Source of the DNA: an uncultured Clostridia bacterium
Lineage (GTDB): Bacteria > Bacillota > Clostridia > Oscillospirales > Acutalibacteraceae
DNA length: 64,000 bases
Direction of reading: 5' to 3'
NCBI GenBank assembly: GCA_945876745.1
Contig: CAMCPL010000009.1
Span: 16,839-80,838 of the forward strand
Part shown: piece after piece, positions 25,196 through 33,616 of the stretch
How positions within the stretch are numbered: the stretch's first letter is position 1
How the letters are laid out: the number at the start of each line of letters is the position of its first letter
Program-made: the position numbers and the translations under genes
The notes under the pieces: model-generated
What the model was told of the DNA's origin: nothing
Seen by the model: only the letters and a program-made list of their open reading frames with translations
The model's database searches: none

Positions 25196-26320
25196 ATGAG
25201 CCAAAAATCAAAAGCAGAAAAGAAAGTGTCGGGATTAAAGGTGTTTTTGATTATTGTTTTAATTTTAGCGATAATAATTGGTTTAGGAATAGGCGTAATA
25301 TGCTATATGGTGCGTCCTGTAGATGACCAAAGCGACAAGGCTGTTCCTGTCGGAGGTATGCTTACGTCACAAACCGTCGAATACAAGCACACCTCGGCAC
25401 ATGGTCTTGAAAACAATCTTATTTTGAAGATAATGCAGATTGTGTGGAAAAGCTGTGACGCTTCCGATACTGCGCTTCACGCAGAGCAAACTCCGCCTGA
25501 GAATATTATTTCTCACAAGGATATTGAATACCTTGAAGACGGTAATCCGTACCACAGGCTTGACGTTTTTTATCCGGAGGGTGAAATTCCTGCGGAAGGC
25601 TTGCCTGTTGTAATCGACATACACGGCGGCGGCTGGATGTACGCTACAAAGGATTTGAACGAATACTACTGCAAGGAAATTGCAAGCAAGGGATATATCG
25701 TTTTCAGCATCAGCTACCGTTTAGTTCCCGATGTTACGGTAAACGAACAAATTCAGGACTGTGCAAGCGCACTTGCTTGGATAAGCGAGAATATGAGTAA
25801 TTACCCGGCAAACGCAAATACCGTTATGCTCACGGGCGACAGCGCAGGCGGTCAGCTTTCGGCTTACTGCACGGTACTCAATCAAAGCCCTGAGCTTCGT
25901 GAAATTTTCGGCACCTGCGAAACAAATCTAAACATAAAATGCCTTGCGCTCACCTCGCCTGTTGCTTATATGAATCACGGCGGATTGTTCAGCGTATACA
26001 CAAGAATGCTTTGGGGCAAGGATTACAAGCAAAAGCCTACATATGAATTTATGGACATAAGCGACATTATCATTTATGCCGACGATATGCCGCCGACATA
26101 CTTCATTACAAGCTCCGGCGACACTCTTGCACACGACCAAACGGTAACGGCATACAATCTTTTCCTTGAAAGAGGAATAGAAAGTGAGCTTGTGGATTTC
26201 GACGAATATGAAGGTAAGAAGCTCCCTCACGTTTTCAGCGTGCTTGACCCATTCTCCGAGCCGTCACAGCAAGCTATTGACGGTGCGCTCGACTTTTATC
26301 AAAGAGCTTTGCTTCGTTAA
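25196..26320 (+). CDS. Membrane-anchored alpha/beta hydrolase (esterase)
   Basis: This is 374 residues. A single N-terminal transmembrane helix (about 13-38) probably anchors the enzyme outside the membrane. The hormone-sensitive-lipase group motifs are present: HGGGW oxyanion motif near residue 142 and nucleophile GDSAGG near 214. A C-terminal LPHVFSV supplies the likely catalytic His, and the acid is probably the Asp in TLAHDQTV or just before. Substrate unknown, likely an acetylated sugar or short-chain ester. GGAGGC precedes the ATG. The VanZ-like gene follows by nine bases. Confidence 0.85.
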   Translation: MSQKSKAEKKVSGLKVFLIIVLILAIIIGLGIGVICYMVRPVDDQSDKAVPVGGMLTSQTVEYKHTSAHGLENNLILKIMQIVWKSCDASDTALHAEQTPPENIISHKDIEYLEDGNPYHRLDVFYPEGEIPAEGLPVVIDIHGGGWMYATKDLNEYYCKEIASKGYIVFSISYRLVPDVTVNEQIQDCASALAWISENMSNYPANANTVMLTGDSAGGQLSAYCTVLNQSPELREIFGTCETNLNIKCLALTSPVAYMNHGGLFSVYTRMLWGKDYKQKPTYEFMDISDIIIYADDMPPTYFITSSGDTLAHDQTVTAYNLFLERGIESELVDFDEYEGKKLPHVFSVLDPFSEPSQQAIDGALDFYQRALLR

Positions 26321-26329
26321 AGGGTTTTT

Positions 26330-26869
26330 ATGTTTCATTATTTCTATGCACAGAATTTAACGGCTTTTGCGATAATACTGCTGGGTGCGTCATTCTGTTT
26401 AACGATATTCCACACCGTGCTTCGCTCACACAAAGCCGAAAGAATTTTCATCAGTCTATGCACCGCCTCATACATTGCTTTGATAATTTACGCAACGCTC
26501 TTTTCCCGGGAAAAATCGGAAACCGCGCACGGTTATTCACTCATTCCGTTCATTACCTACTACAAGGCTGAAACGGAAAATGTAGAATTTTACAGAGAGG
26601 CGTTTATGAACGTTGCGCTGTTTTTTCCGCTTGGCTGCTTTGCATACTGCTTTGATATCAAGGGCAGAAAAAAACGGACTGTGCCGATAATTTCAGCGCT
26701 CATATTTAGCAGTATTATTGAGATATTACAGTATGCTTTCAATCTCGGCTATGCAGAGGTTGACGACGTTATTCACAATACGGCAGGAGTAATAATCGGC
26801 ATTTTGGCATGCACTCTGACGGAAAAAATACTGAAAGAAGCAAAATATATTTTATACGATAACAAATAA
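26330..26869 (+). CDS. VanZ-like membrane protein
   Basis: This is 179 residues with about four to five transmembrane segments. The VanZ signature runs through NVALFFPLGCFAYC, SSIIEILQYAFNLGYAEVDDVIHNTAGVIIG. VanZ in Enterococcus gives low-level teicoplanin resistance, but most homologues have unknown roles. It probably shares the transcript of the esterase gene; a terminator follows at 26870-26900. Confidence 0.85.
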   Translation: MFHYFYAQNLTAFAIILLGASFCLTIFHTVLRSHKAERIFISLCTASYIALIIYATLFSREKSETAHGYSLIPFITYYKAETENVEFYREAFMNVALFFPLGCFAYCFDIKGRKKRTVPIISALIFSSIIEILQYAFNLGYAEVDDVIHNTAGVIIGILACTLTEKILKEAKYILYDNK

Positions 26870-26900
26870 AAGTCACTCAAAAGGGGTGACTTTTATTATT
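26870..26900. terminator. Convergent terminator
   Basis: AAAAGTCACTC-AAAAGG-GGTGACTTTT stem with T/A runs on both sides, between the VanZ-like and Sfp-type genes. Confidence 0.75.
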
Positions 26901-27501
26901 ATAGACAGACTATTTCAAAATCGGGGATTGGGTTAGTTGAGCAGACGGACAAGGGATAGTCACCGATGAATTTTGTTAAGGCGTAAAGGGTTTGATTATT
27001 AACCGTGACGGATTTGCCATCAATCAGCGGCATAACGTCAAAGCTCTTTGCATTCAGGGAAAGTCCCGTACCTAAATGCTTCATAACAGCTTCCTTGAGA
27101 GTCCAAAGCTGTGTAAAATTTTTAAGAGGCTCAACGGACACATACTCCAATTCATTTTGAGTGAACACACGCTCTTTAACACGCAGGCTTTCCTGTCTGG
27201 GTGCTTCGACATCAACACCCACCTCATCATTATCAACGGCGAGTGCCACCCATTTTCCGCTGTGAGAGATATTAAATCGCATATCGGTTTTTCTGCTAAA
27301 CGGCTTGTCGTTTTTTTCGTATTCGATATCGCAATCCTCCAAGCCGAGGACTTTCCAAAGCAGAACGCCTGCGGCATAAGAACGAAGCACATCGTCATTA
27401 TGACGATAGCGTTTAGCGTCTTCATATCTTTTCGGAAAATGCTTTATACATTCCTCAAAGCCAAATTTCCTGCTTATATCAATCAAATACACCTTTATCA
27501 T
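26899..27501 (-). CDS. Sfp-type 4'-phosphopantetheinyl transferase
   Basis: This is about 200 residues. Key motifs: GVDVEAPRQ (Mg-binding Asp/Glu) and FTQLWTLKEAVMKHLGTGL (WxxKEAxxK), and FNISHSGKWVALA upstream. It moves phosphopantetheine from CoA to a carrier protein, typical of non-ribosomal peptide, polyketide or fatty-acid pathways; no carrier-protein gene is nearby. ATG at 27501 (AAGGA eight bases upstream) fits better than the start at 27600. Confidence 0.88.
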   Translation of the reverse strand: MIKVYLIDISRKFGFEECIKHFPKRYEDAKRYRHNDDVLRSYAAGVLLWKVLGLEDCDIEYEKNDKPFSRKTDMRFNISHSGKWVALAVDNDEVGVDVEAPRQESLRVKERVFTQNELEYVSVEPLKNFTQLWTLKEAVMKHLGTGLSLNAKSFDVMPLIDGKSVTVNNQTLYALTKFIGDYPLSVCSTNPIPDFEIVCL

Positions 27502-27586
27502 AAAAAGCATCCTTACGTTAAGTCTAAAATCATTATAATATCGCAAAAAAAATTTGTCAATCGGCAATCTGTATACGAAAACAGTA

Positions 27587-27615
27587 TTGAATTTGTGCAT
27601 TTTTTAATGTACAAT
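27587..27615 (+). promoter_or_regulatory. Promoter of the pyridoxal kinase gene
   Basis: TTGAAT (27587-27592), 17 bases, TACAAT (27610-27615). Confidence 0.65.
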
Positions 27616-27658
27616 AATATGGTAGAATAGCAAAAAAACAACAACAGGAATACAAAAA

Positions 27659-28474
27659 ATGAAAAGAATAGTAACAATTCAGGACATATCCTGCGTCGGG
27701 AAATGCTCGCTTACCGTTGCACTGCCGATAATCAGCGCAATGGGAATTGAAGCAAGCATTATACCGACCGCAGTTTTATCGGCTCATACAATATTTGAGG
27801 GGCACACATTTAAGGATTTAACGAACGAAATTACTCCCATTTCCGAGCATTGGAAAAAGGAAGGCTTCGATTTTGACGCAATATATACAGGGTATTTAGG
27901 AAGCAAAAAACAAATTGACATAGTTTCTAAATTTTTTGACGACTTCAAAACCGACGGTAATTTTATTTTTGTCGATCCCGCTATGGCGGACGGCGGCGTT
28001 TTATATCCGCACTTTGATGACAGATTCGTAGAAAAAATGAAGAGGCTTTGTTCGAGAGCCGATGTAATTTCACCAAACCTGACAGAAGCGGCATTGCTTA
28101 CAGGTCGTGAATATAAGAAAGAATACGACCGTAATTATGTAGAAAGCATTGTGTACTCTCTTGTTGAAAACGGTTCAAAAAACGTTATCCTTACAGGAAT
28201 TGCACTCGACGAAAAATACGGAATCGTTTCGTACGACGGCAAAGAGTTCGACTACTTTACTCACGAAAAGGTAGACAGAGTTTTCTACGGCACAGGCGAC
28301 ATTTTTTCTTCCGTTTGCGTGGGCGCGCTAACGCAGGGAAAGCCGCTAAAACAGGCAGTAAAGACTGCCGGCGACTTCACATTGGCAAGCATAAAGGCAA
28401 GCGTAAGAAATCCCGACACAAGATATTACGGCGTTGATTTTGAGTCGGTATTGCATACTCTATATGAAAAATAA
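27659..28474 (+). CDS. pdxY: Pyridoxal/pyridoxamine kinase
   Basis: This is 271 residues of the ribokinase-like vitamin B6 kinase family. Seen: IQDISCVGKCSLTVALPIIS at the N-terminus, DAIYTGYLGS, FVDPAMAD, SPNLTEAALLTG, and the anion-hole/catalytic-base motif FYGTGDIFSS near residue 220. It phosphorylates pyridoxal to PLP for salvage. Single gene with its own promoter; a terminator follows. The symbol is by family resemblance; it could equally be called pdxK-like. Confidence 0.88.
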   Translation: MKRIVTIQDISCVGKCSLTVALPIISAMGIEASIIPTAVLSAHTIFEGHTFKDLTNEITPISEHWKKEGFDFDAIYTGYLGSKKQIDIVSKFFDDFKTDGNFIFVDPAMADGGVLYPHFDDRFVEKMKRLCSRADVISPNLTEAALLTGREYKKEYDRNYVESIVYSLVENGSKNVILTGIALDEKYGIVSYDGKEFDYFTHEKVDRVFYGTGDIFSSVCVGALTQGKPLKQAVKTAGDFTLASIKASVRNPDTRYYGVDFESVLHTLYEK

Positions 28475-28477
28475 AAC

Positions 28478-28522
28478 AAGCCTCCGAAGCGGCGAAAACC
28501 GTTTCAGAGGCGTTTTTTATTA
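28478..28522. terminator. Convergent terminator
   Basis: GCCTCCGAAGCGG-CGAAAA-CCGTTTCAGAGGC followed by GTTTTTTAT; serves pyridoxal kinase and, in reverse, the beta-mannosidase gene. Confidence 0.75.
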
Positions 28523-28528
28523 TAAAAA

Positions 28529-31057
28529 TCAGTCGAGGTCGATATCCTTCGGCACCTTACCGTGATGAACGGCGTTGCCGATGTTTACGGGCGAAAAGTA
28601 AACCTTTGCACGCTTTGAGAAAGAATTAATTTTACTCTTGTTCATTTCGATATCGCAAAGCGAGTAAACTACAATACTTTCGGCAATTTCCTTTGCGTTC
28701 ATACCGTCGTTCAGGGTCATTGTAATAACCTTTTCCTCACCGGGAAGCAAATCAAAGAAGTTGTCGGAGAACGGAAGATGAGTTTTACTGCACTCCGCTT
28801 TAACAAGTCTTGCATACTTATCTGTTTTTATTTTCAGTTCAAGAGTGTTGCCTTTAACGCAAATAACTGTTTTCAGCTTTGCCTTCGGCAGCTTCAAATT
28901 CTTTTCCTTATCTAAAAGCAGGGTTTTTCTGCTGACAATTTTTCCGTCCTCTCTCAATGTTGCAACAAGTCCCGAATGTTGCTTATCGCAGCGTGAAAGC
29001 CAATCCGACGGAATATCAACAACGAGACTGTCCTCAACTGCAATATCAACGGTTTTACTCAAAACAACTCCGTCATTAAAATCAAACAAAGCATACTCAA
29101 GCGTTGCAGTCTTATTCTCAATTCTGTCGTTAAGAACATACAGCCTTACGCCGTCCTTATCGTCCTCAAACGATACTGTAAACGGCTCGTTAAAATGCCT
29201 TGCGCCGTATTGAAGCGCCTTATAATTTCCGTAGTAGTCAATACTTGACCACGAGCAAACGCCCCAGCAATCGTTAAACTGCCAATACATCGAGCCGTTG
29301 CATCTTCCCTTATTTCTGCGCCAATGCTCCGTTGCATCAGCAATACATTCAAGCTGAGTTACCTGCGACAGATAAACATAATCTCTGAAATGCTTCGGAA
29401 GATTAAATCTACCGGCGATATAGTAAACCATTTTGTCGTTGCCGTTCATACATTTTTGGTGAGACAGGAAAACCTTGCTGTTAAGGTCGTAATCCTCAGG
29501 CTTTGCAAAAATGCGAATGGAATTCATATCGGGCAGAGATTCAAAGCCGAACTCACTGCAAAATCTCGTCATACGACGGCGATAATAGTTCATTGGCTTC
29601 AAGCCGTGCCACACACCCCACAAATGAGTGTCGCCTACATTATCGGCATAAACGCCGACGTTATGAGACTTTCCGATAGGAGAGCCCGGTGTGTAAGGAG
29701 TAAGAGAGTCTATTTTGCGAATTTCACTCTCCAGAATTTCATAAAAGAATTTTTCTGTCCACGAGATATATTTCGGCATATTAATCCACGCCATATGCAT
29801 ATCCTCAATCTCGTTGTTGCCGCACCACAAAGCAAGAGACGGATGAGAGCAAATACGGCGAACATTATATGCAACCTCGGTTTTTACGTTATCGAGATAA
29901 TCATCAAGGAAGAAAGGATATGCCTGACAAGCAAACATAAAGTCCTGCCATACGAGAATACCGCGCCTGTCACACTCGTTATAAATGCTGTCGCTTGCAT
30001 AGTATCCGCCGCCCCAAACACGAAGCACATTCATATTTGAAAACTGAAAAGCGTCCAAAAGATAACCAAGCTTTTCATCGTCAAATCTTGTAATCAAGCT
30101 ATCGGCAGGGATATAGTTTGCACCCTTTGCAAAGATTGCAACACCGTTAATTTTGAATTGGAAGTTTCTGCCGTATTCGTCCTTTTCACGGTTGAGCTCA
30201 ATGTGACGAATACCGACTTTTTTTGAAGCCTCGTCAACAACCTCGCCGTTGAACAAAAGCCTTGCGGTAACGGTATAAAGCGGTTGCTCGCTCCTGTCGG
30301 ACAAATCATAGGTCCACCAAAGCTCGGGGTCATTAACGCAAAATACGGCGTTATTGCCCTGCCTTTCAATAAGCTCGCCGTTCGGTGCATAAAGCGAAAT
30401 CTCGCACTCAACACCGTCTATACCGGTAGGGCTTACGCTTGCCTTAACTATTCCCTTTTCAAAATCGTAGTCGGCGCTTGCTGTAAAATCAACAATCCTC
30501 GCACACTTTACGAATTTGAGATAAATGTCGTCGGTTATACCCGAAAGCGGCAAAACCGGTCCCCAGTCCCAACCGAAATGACATTGGGGCTTACGGATAT
30601 GTACAATACCGTTTTGACCGTTTGAATTTACGGGAGTTGAGCAATCCTTGTACTTCGCCTTAACATAATTTACAGGGGAGTGAAAATAAATACTTATCTC
30701 ATTTTTACCCTCAAGCGCAAGCGGCTTTATATTGAATACCTGCTCAACAAAACAGTTATTGCAGGAAAAGGCGGGCTTTGAATTAATTTTTACATCGCAG
30801 ATTGTATCAAGCTGCTTTGCAACAAGCAAGATTTCATCGGCTTCAAGCTCGTCAGCCGTCAGCTCAAAAAAGCTACGGTATTCAAAATCGGTTTTTCCTA
30901 CCCACTCAACCTCGTTTTCGTTAAGTCCGATAAACGGGTCGGGTATGTCGCCGTTGTCCATAAGGTCAAGAAAATTACAGCCGGGGACAGTCGCATTTTT
31001 CCACTCACTTTGTCCGACAGGTCTAAATTCCCAATTTTCACATAAAGACTTTATCAT
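28529..31057 (-). CDS. Beta-mannosidase, glycoside hydrolase family 2
   Basis: This is about 842 residues, normal for family 2 beta-mannosidases. N-terminal sugar-binding and immunoglobulin-like domains are followed by a TIM barrel with the acid/base Glu in ALWCGNNEIED (about 415) and the nucleophile Glu in FCSEFGFESLP (about 502). It ends beta-mannosides from the non-reducing end, consistent with mannan or N-glycan use in the gut. No signal peptide is seen, so it is cytoplasmic. AAAGGG sets the ATG at 31057. Confidence 0.92.
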   Translation of the reverse strand: MIKSLCENWEFRPVGQSEWKNATVPGCNFLDLMDNGDIPDPFIGLNENEVEWVGKTDFEYRSFFELTADELEADEILLVAKQLDTICDVKINSKPAFSCNNCFVEQVFNIKPLALEGKNEISIYFHSPVNYVKAKYKDCSTPVNSNGQNGIVHIRKPQCHFGWDWGPVLPLSGITDDIYLKFVKCARIVDFTASADYDFEKGIVKASVSPTGIDGVECEISLYAPNGELIERQGNNAVFCVNDPELWWTYDLSDRSEQPLYTVTARLLFNGEVVDEASKKVGIRHIELNREKDEYGRNFQFKINGVAIFAKGANYIPADSLITRFDDEKLGYLLDAFQFSNMNVLRVWGGGYYASDSIYNECDRRGILVWQDFMFACQAYPFFLDDYLDNVKTEVAYNVRRICSHPSLALWCGNNEIEDMHMAWINMPKYISWTEKFFYEILESEIRKIDSLTPYTPGSPIGKSHNVGVYADNVGDTHLWGVWHGLKPMNYYRRRMTRFCSEFGFESLPDMNSIRIFAKPEDYDLNSKVFLSHQKCMNGNDKMVYYIAGRFNLPKHFRDYVYLSQVTQLECIADATEHWRRNKGRCNGSMYWQFNDCWGVCSWSSIDYYGNYKALQYGARHFNEPFTVSFEDDKDGVRLYVLNDRIENKTATLEYALFDFNDGVVLSKTVDIAVEDSLVVDIPSDWLSRCDKQHSGLVATLREDGKIVSRKTLLLDKEKNLKLPKAKLKTVICVKGNTLELKIKTDKYARLVKAECSKTHLPFSDNFFDLLPGEEKVITMTLNDGMNAKEIAESIVVYSLCDIEMNKSKINSFSKRAKVYFSPVNIGNAVHHGKVPKDIDLD

Positions 31058-31094
31058 AACAATTTCCCTTTCGGCAAAAATCAATACTACAAAC

Positions 31095-31123
31095 ATTATA
31101 TAAAGATATCAGTATATTGTCAA
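31095..31123 (-). promoter_or_regulatory. Promoter of the beta-mannosidase gene
   Basis: Perfect TTGACA (31123-31118), 17 bases, TATAAT (31100-31095), minus strand. The start of transcription lies only about 30 bases before the ATG. Confidence 0.85.
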
Positions 31124-31241
31124 ATTAATTATTAAACCGTAAAAATTTACTTACTTTTTATGAATAAGCTATTGTATAATTTACCTAACAAGTGTAAACT
31201 TTAATTAAACGAAAGCAGCGCATTGTTACGGAGAGAAAAAA

Positions 31242-31817
31242 GTGGAGAATGTAAACGTTTACGATTTTGACAACACTATATACGACGGTGAAACGCTTGT
31301 TGATTTCATATTGTACTACATAAAGACCGACAGAAAAATTTGGAAATACGTACCGAAGCTGATAATTATTGCGATAAAGGACGCACTTCATCTTTTTACG
31401 GTCGAACAGGCGATTGAAGCATACGCTTCGTTTTTGGAGGGTTACTACGTCAATCTCGGCGACACAACGCAGAATGTAATAAAATTCTGGGACAAAAACG
31501 AAAAGAAAATAAAGCCGTGGTATGCAAAGGTACAAAAGGAAAGCGACATAATAGTTTCGGGCTCAACCGATTTCATACTTGATGAGATAATGAAGAGAAT
31601 GGGTATAAAGCATTATATCGGCTCAAGCATTGACAAGAAAACAGGCAAATTCATACGCCTTTGCTTTCTTGAAAACAAGGTTAAGGCATTTTATGAAATA
31701 TATCCCGACAAGCATATACAAAACTTCTATACGGATTCAATGAACGATAAGGCAATGATGGATATTGCAGACAACGTTTATTTGGTAAAGAAAAACAAAA
31801 TAACGAAAATAAAATAA
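31242..31817 (+). CDS. HAD-superfamily (HAD-IB) phosphatase
   Basis: This is 191 residues. The nucleophile motif DFDNTIYDGE begins at residue 8; SGSTDFIL (motif II) lies near 105 and YTDSMNDKAMMD (motif IV) near 165. Length and motif spacing resemble the SerB/HAD-IB subgroup; substrate unknown. GTG start at 31242 behind GGAGAG. It heads a likely operon with a 31-residue micro-ORF and a metallophosphoesterase. A TATAAT at about 31175 has only a weak -35. Confidence 0.85.
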   Translation: MENVNVYDFDNTIYDGETLVDFILYYIKTDRKIWKYVPKLIIIAIKDALHLFTVEQAIEAYASFLEGYYVNLGDTTQNVIKFWDKNEKKIKPWYAKVQKESDIIVSGSTDFILDEIMKRMGIKHYIGSSIDKKTGKFIRLCFLENKVKAFYEIYPDKHIQNFYTDSMNDKAMMDIADNVYLVKKNKITKIK

Positions 31818-31826
31818 AAGGCGGTA

Positions 31827-31922
31827 ATGGCTATGGCAAACAAAATTTCAGGCTTTCTAAACAGCAAAATCGTCAAAACAGACATCGGCGAGGAAAGCAG
31901 TGAACAGGCTGTAAACGAATAA
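31827..31922 (+). CDS. 31-residue micro-ORF between HAD and phosphoesterase genes
   Basis: ATG at 31827 (alternative in-frame ATG 31833) follows AAAGGCGG and runs to a TAA at 31920-31922, one base before the ATG of the next gene. The peptide begins MAMANKISGFLNSK and ends in an acidic tail (GEESSEQAVNE). Its start and end fit exactly between two neighbours, which suggests a real translated gene or a coupling peptide for the downstream gene. No function is known. Confidence 0.45.
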   Translation: MAMANKISGFLNSKIVKTDIGEESSEQAVNE

Positions 31923-31923
31923 T

Positions 31924-33294
31924 ATGAAAATAACATTTATTGCAGACACACATTACTATTCAAAATCTCTCGGAGTAAGCGGCAGGGCTTACGAGCTTCG
32001 TTTAGGCTCCGACCAAAAATGTCTCGGAGAAACGCAGGAAATAATTGACAGCGCATTTGAAAAAATTGCGCAATCAGACGCAGACGCAGTCGTTATTTTA
32101 GGCGACCTTTCAAACGACGGCGAAAGAGTATCTCACGAGGAATTCAGACAAAAGCTCTATGCTCTTCAGGAAAGCAAGGACGTTTATATTATTACCGCAA
32201 CGCATGACTGGTGCTGCGACGAAAACCCTCGCCGCTTTGTCGGTGACGAGGTGTTCGGCGATGTTGAGGTTATGAAAAGCGACGAGCTTTACGATTTTTA
32301 CAAGGATTTCGGTCCGAGGCGTGCTATTGACAGCTTCGTTACAAAAATAGGAACACTTTGCTACACAGTCGAGCTATGCAAGGGCGTAAGGTTGCTTTTA
32401 CTTAACGACGACAAAAACGAAAACGACCACGCCGGCTATACAGAGGACTGTTGGCAATGGATTGAAAAGCAAATTGAAAACGCAAGAAACGACAACTGTC
32501 TGCTTATAGGAGCACAGCATCACCTGTTATTCCCTCACTTTTCCGCGTTAATTGAGGGCGGCTCAACCTGTGTTGAGAACAGAGAATATGTCGCTTCAAG
32601 ATTTGCCGACGCAGGGCTGAAATATATGTTCGTCGGTCACAGTCATATTCAGTCAACGACAAAATTCACTTCTCCGAACGGGAACGAAATCACACAGGTA
32701 AACGTTGCTTCGCTTGTCGGATATCCTGCGCCGATTGTTAATGTTGAAGTCAACGGCGACAACACGCTGACATATAACGTTGAGCATCTTGAACACTTCT
32801 ATATCGGCTCAAAAAGAATTGACGCACAGCGGTATCTTGCAAAGCACGCGAGCGACATTATTTTCAGAATTTTGGAATGTAAAAGCAAAAAAGACTTTGA
32901 ACAAAGACTGACTGCACTCGGATTAGACGGCAAAAGGCTGTCGCATACTTGGTTTTTAGCAAGGCACCTCTTAAGCAAGCTCAATACCTGCTTTGTTTGG
33001 GACGTATACAAAATACTCAAACGGCTTGGTCTCGCAAAAAACATTTCCAAAAGCGACGCACTTGAATACAGATACAAGCCGTTAAAGGAGCTTATCGGCG
33101 AAATTTGGCTGTCCGTGCTTGACGGTGCACTTGTACCGCACGAGCGTGAAAGCTCGTATTACAGAGTTGTGTACGGCGCATTGTCTGTTTTGCCGACGGT
33201 ATTCAAAAATAATGACGATATGAAGGAGCTTCTAAACGCCGTTGACATAATACTCACAGGCGGCGAAATTAACAATCAGCACGCAACAATATAA
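31924..33294 (+). CDS. Metallophosphoesterase (calcineurin-like)
   Basis: This is 456 residues. The metal-binding set is present: FIADTHYY (DxH) at residue 5, GDLSNDGE near 60, TATHDW near 95, GAQHHLLFPH near 198 and GHSHIQS near 240. The C-terminal 200 residues are helical and unrecognised. Extracellular or lipid phosphodiester substrates are possible, but no signal peptide is seen. The ATG directly follows the micro-ORF stop, implying coupled translation. Confidence 0.87.
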   Translation: MKITFIADTHYYSKSLGVSGRAYELRLGSDQKCLGETQEIIDSAFEKIAQSDADAVVILGDLSNDGERVSHEEFRQKLYALQESKDVYIITATHDWCCDENPRRFVGDEVFGDVEVMKSDELYDFYKDFGPRRAIDSFVTKIGTLCYTVELCKGVRLLLLNDDKNENDHAGYTEDCWQWIEKQIENARNDNCLLIGAQHHLLFPHFSALIEGGSTCVENREYVASRFADAGLKYMFVGHSHIQSTTKFTSPNGNEITQVNVASLVGYPAPIVNVEVNGDNTLTYNVEHLEHFYIGSKRIDAQRYLAKHASDIIFRILECKSKKDFEQRLTALGLDGKRLSHTWFLARHLLSKLNTCFVWDVYKILKRLGLAKNISKSDALEYRYKPLKELIGEIWLSVLDGALVPHERESSYYRVVYGALSVLPTVFKNNDDMKELLNAVDIILTGGEINNQHATI

Positions 33295-33311
33295 ATTGCC
33301 GTTTCATTATC

Positions 33312-33350
33312 GCAAAAAAACAACTCCCGAAATTCGAGAGTTGTTTTTAT
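33312..33350. terminator. Convergent terminator
   Basis: AAAAACAACTC-CCGAAATTC-GAGAGTTGTTTTT stem with U-tract on both strands. Confidence 0.8.
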
Positions 33351-33352
33351 TT

Positions 33353-33574
33353 TTAAGTATTGTTTTTTAGGCTTTCAACGAGGCTTTCGATATCCTTTTT
33401 CATCGTTTGAAGGATATCAATATTTTTTTCAAGCTCACGGTTGGATTCGTTAAGCTGCGATTCCAAATTTGAGTTGATTATCGTCAATCGCTGACACTCG
33501 TATTCAGCCTCACTAAGCGCCGCCTTTAAGCGTGCGTTTTCTTTTTTAAGCTGTTCAATTTCTCTTTTTTGCAT
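33353..33574 (-). CDS. Short coiled-coil protein
   Basis: This is 73 residues, predicted to be one continuous coiled coil (heptads from residue 5 to 68: IEQLKKENARLKAALSEA). No known domain. It follows the foldase gene by 42 bases on the same strand and may share its transcript. No strong ribosome site is visible, so expression is less certain. Confidence 0.55.
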   Translation of the reverse strand: MQKREIEQLKKENARLKAALSEAEYECQRLTIINSNLESQLNESNRELEKNIDILQTMKKDIESLVESLKNNT

Positions 33575-33616
33575 AGAAAATCAATCTGCTTTTATAAAGC
33601 TATTTTGAAAGTAGGT

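Noticed and set aside
29324..30040. A 238-residue open frame opposite the beta-mannosidase gene
   Set aside because: It is fully inside a conserved enzyme gene, has no promoter or ribosome site and no recognisable domain.
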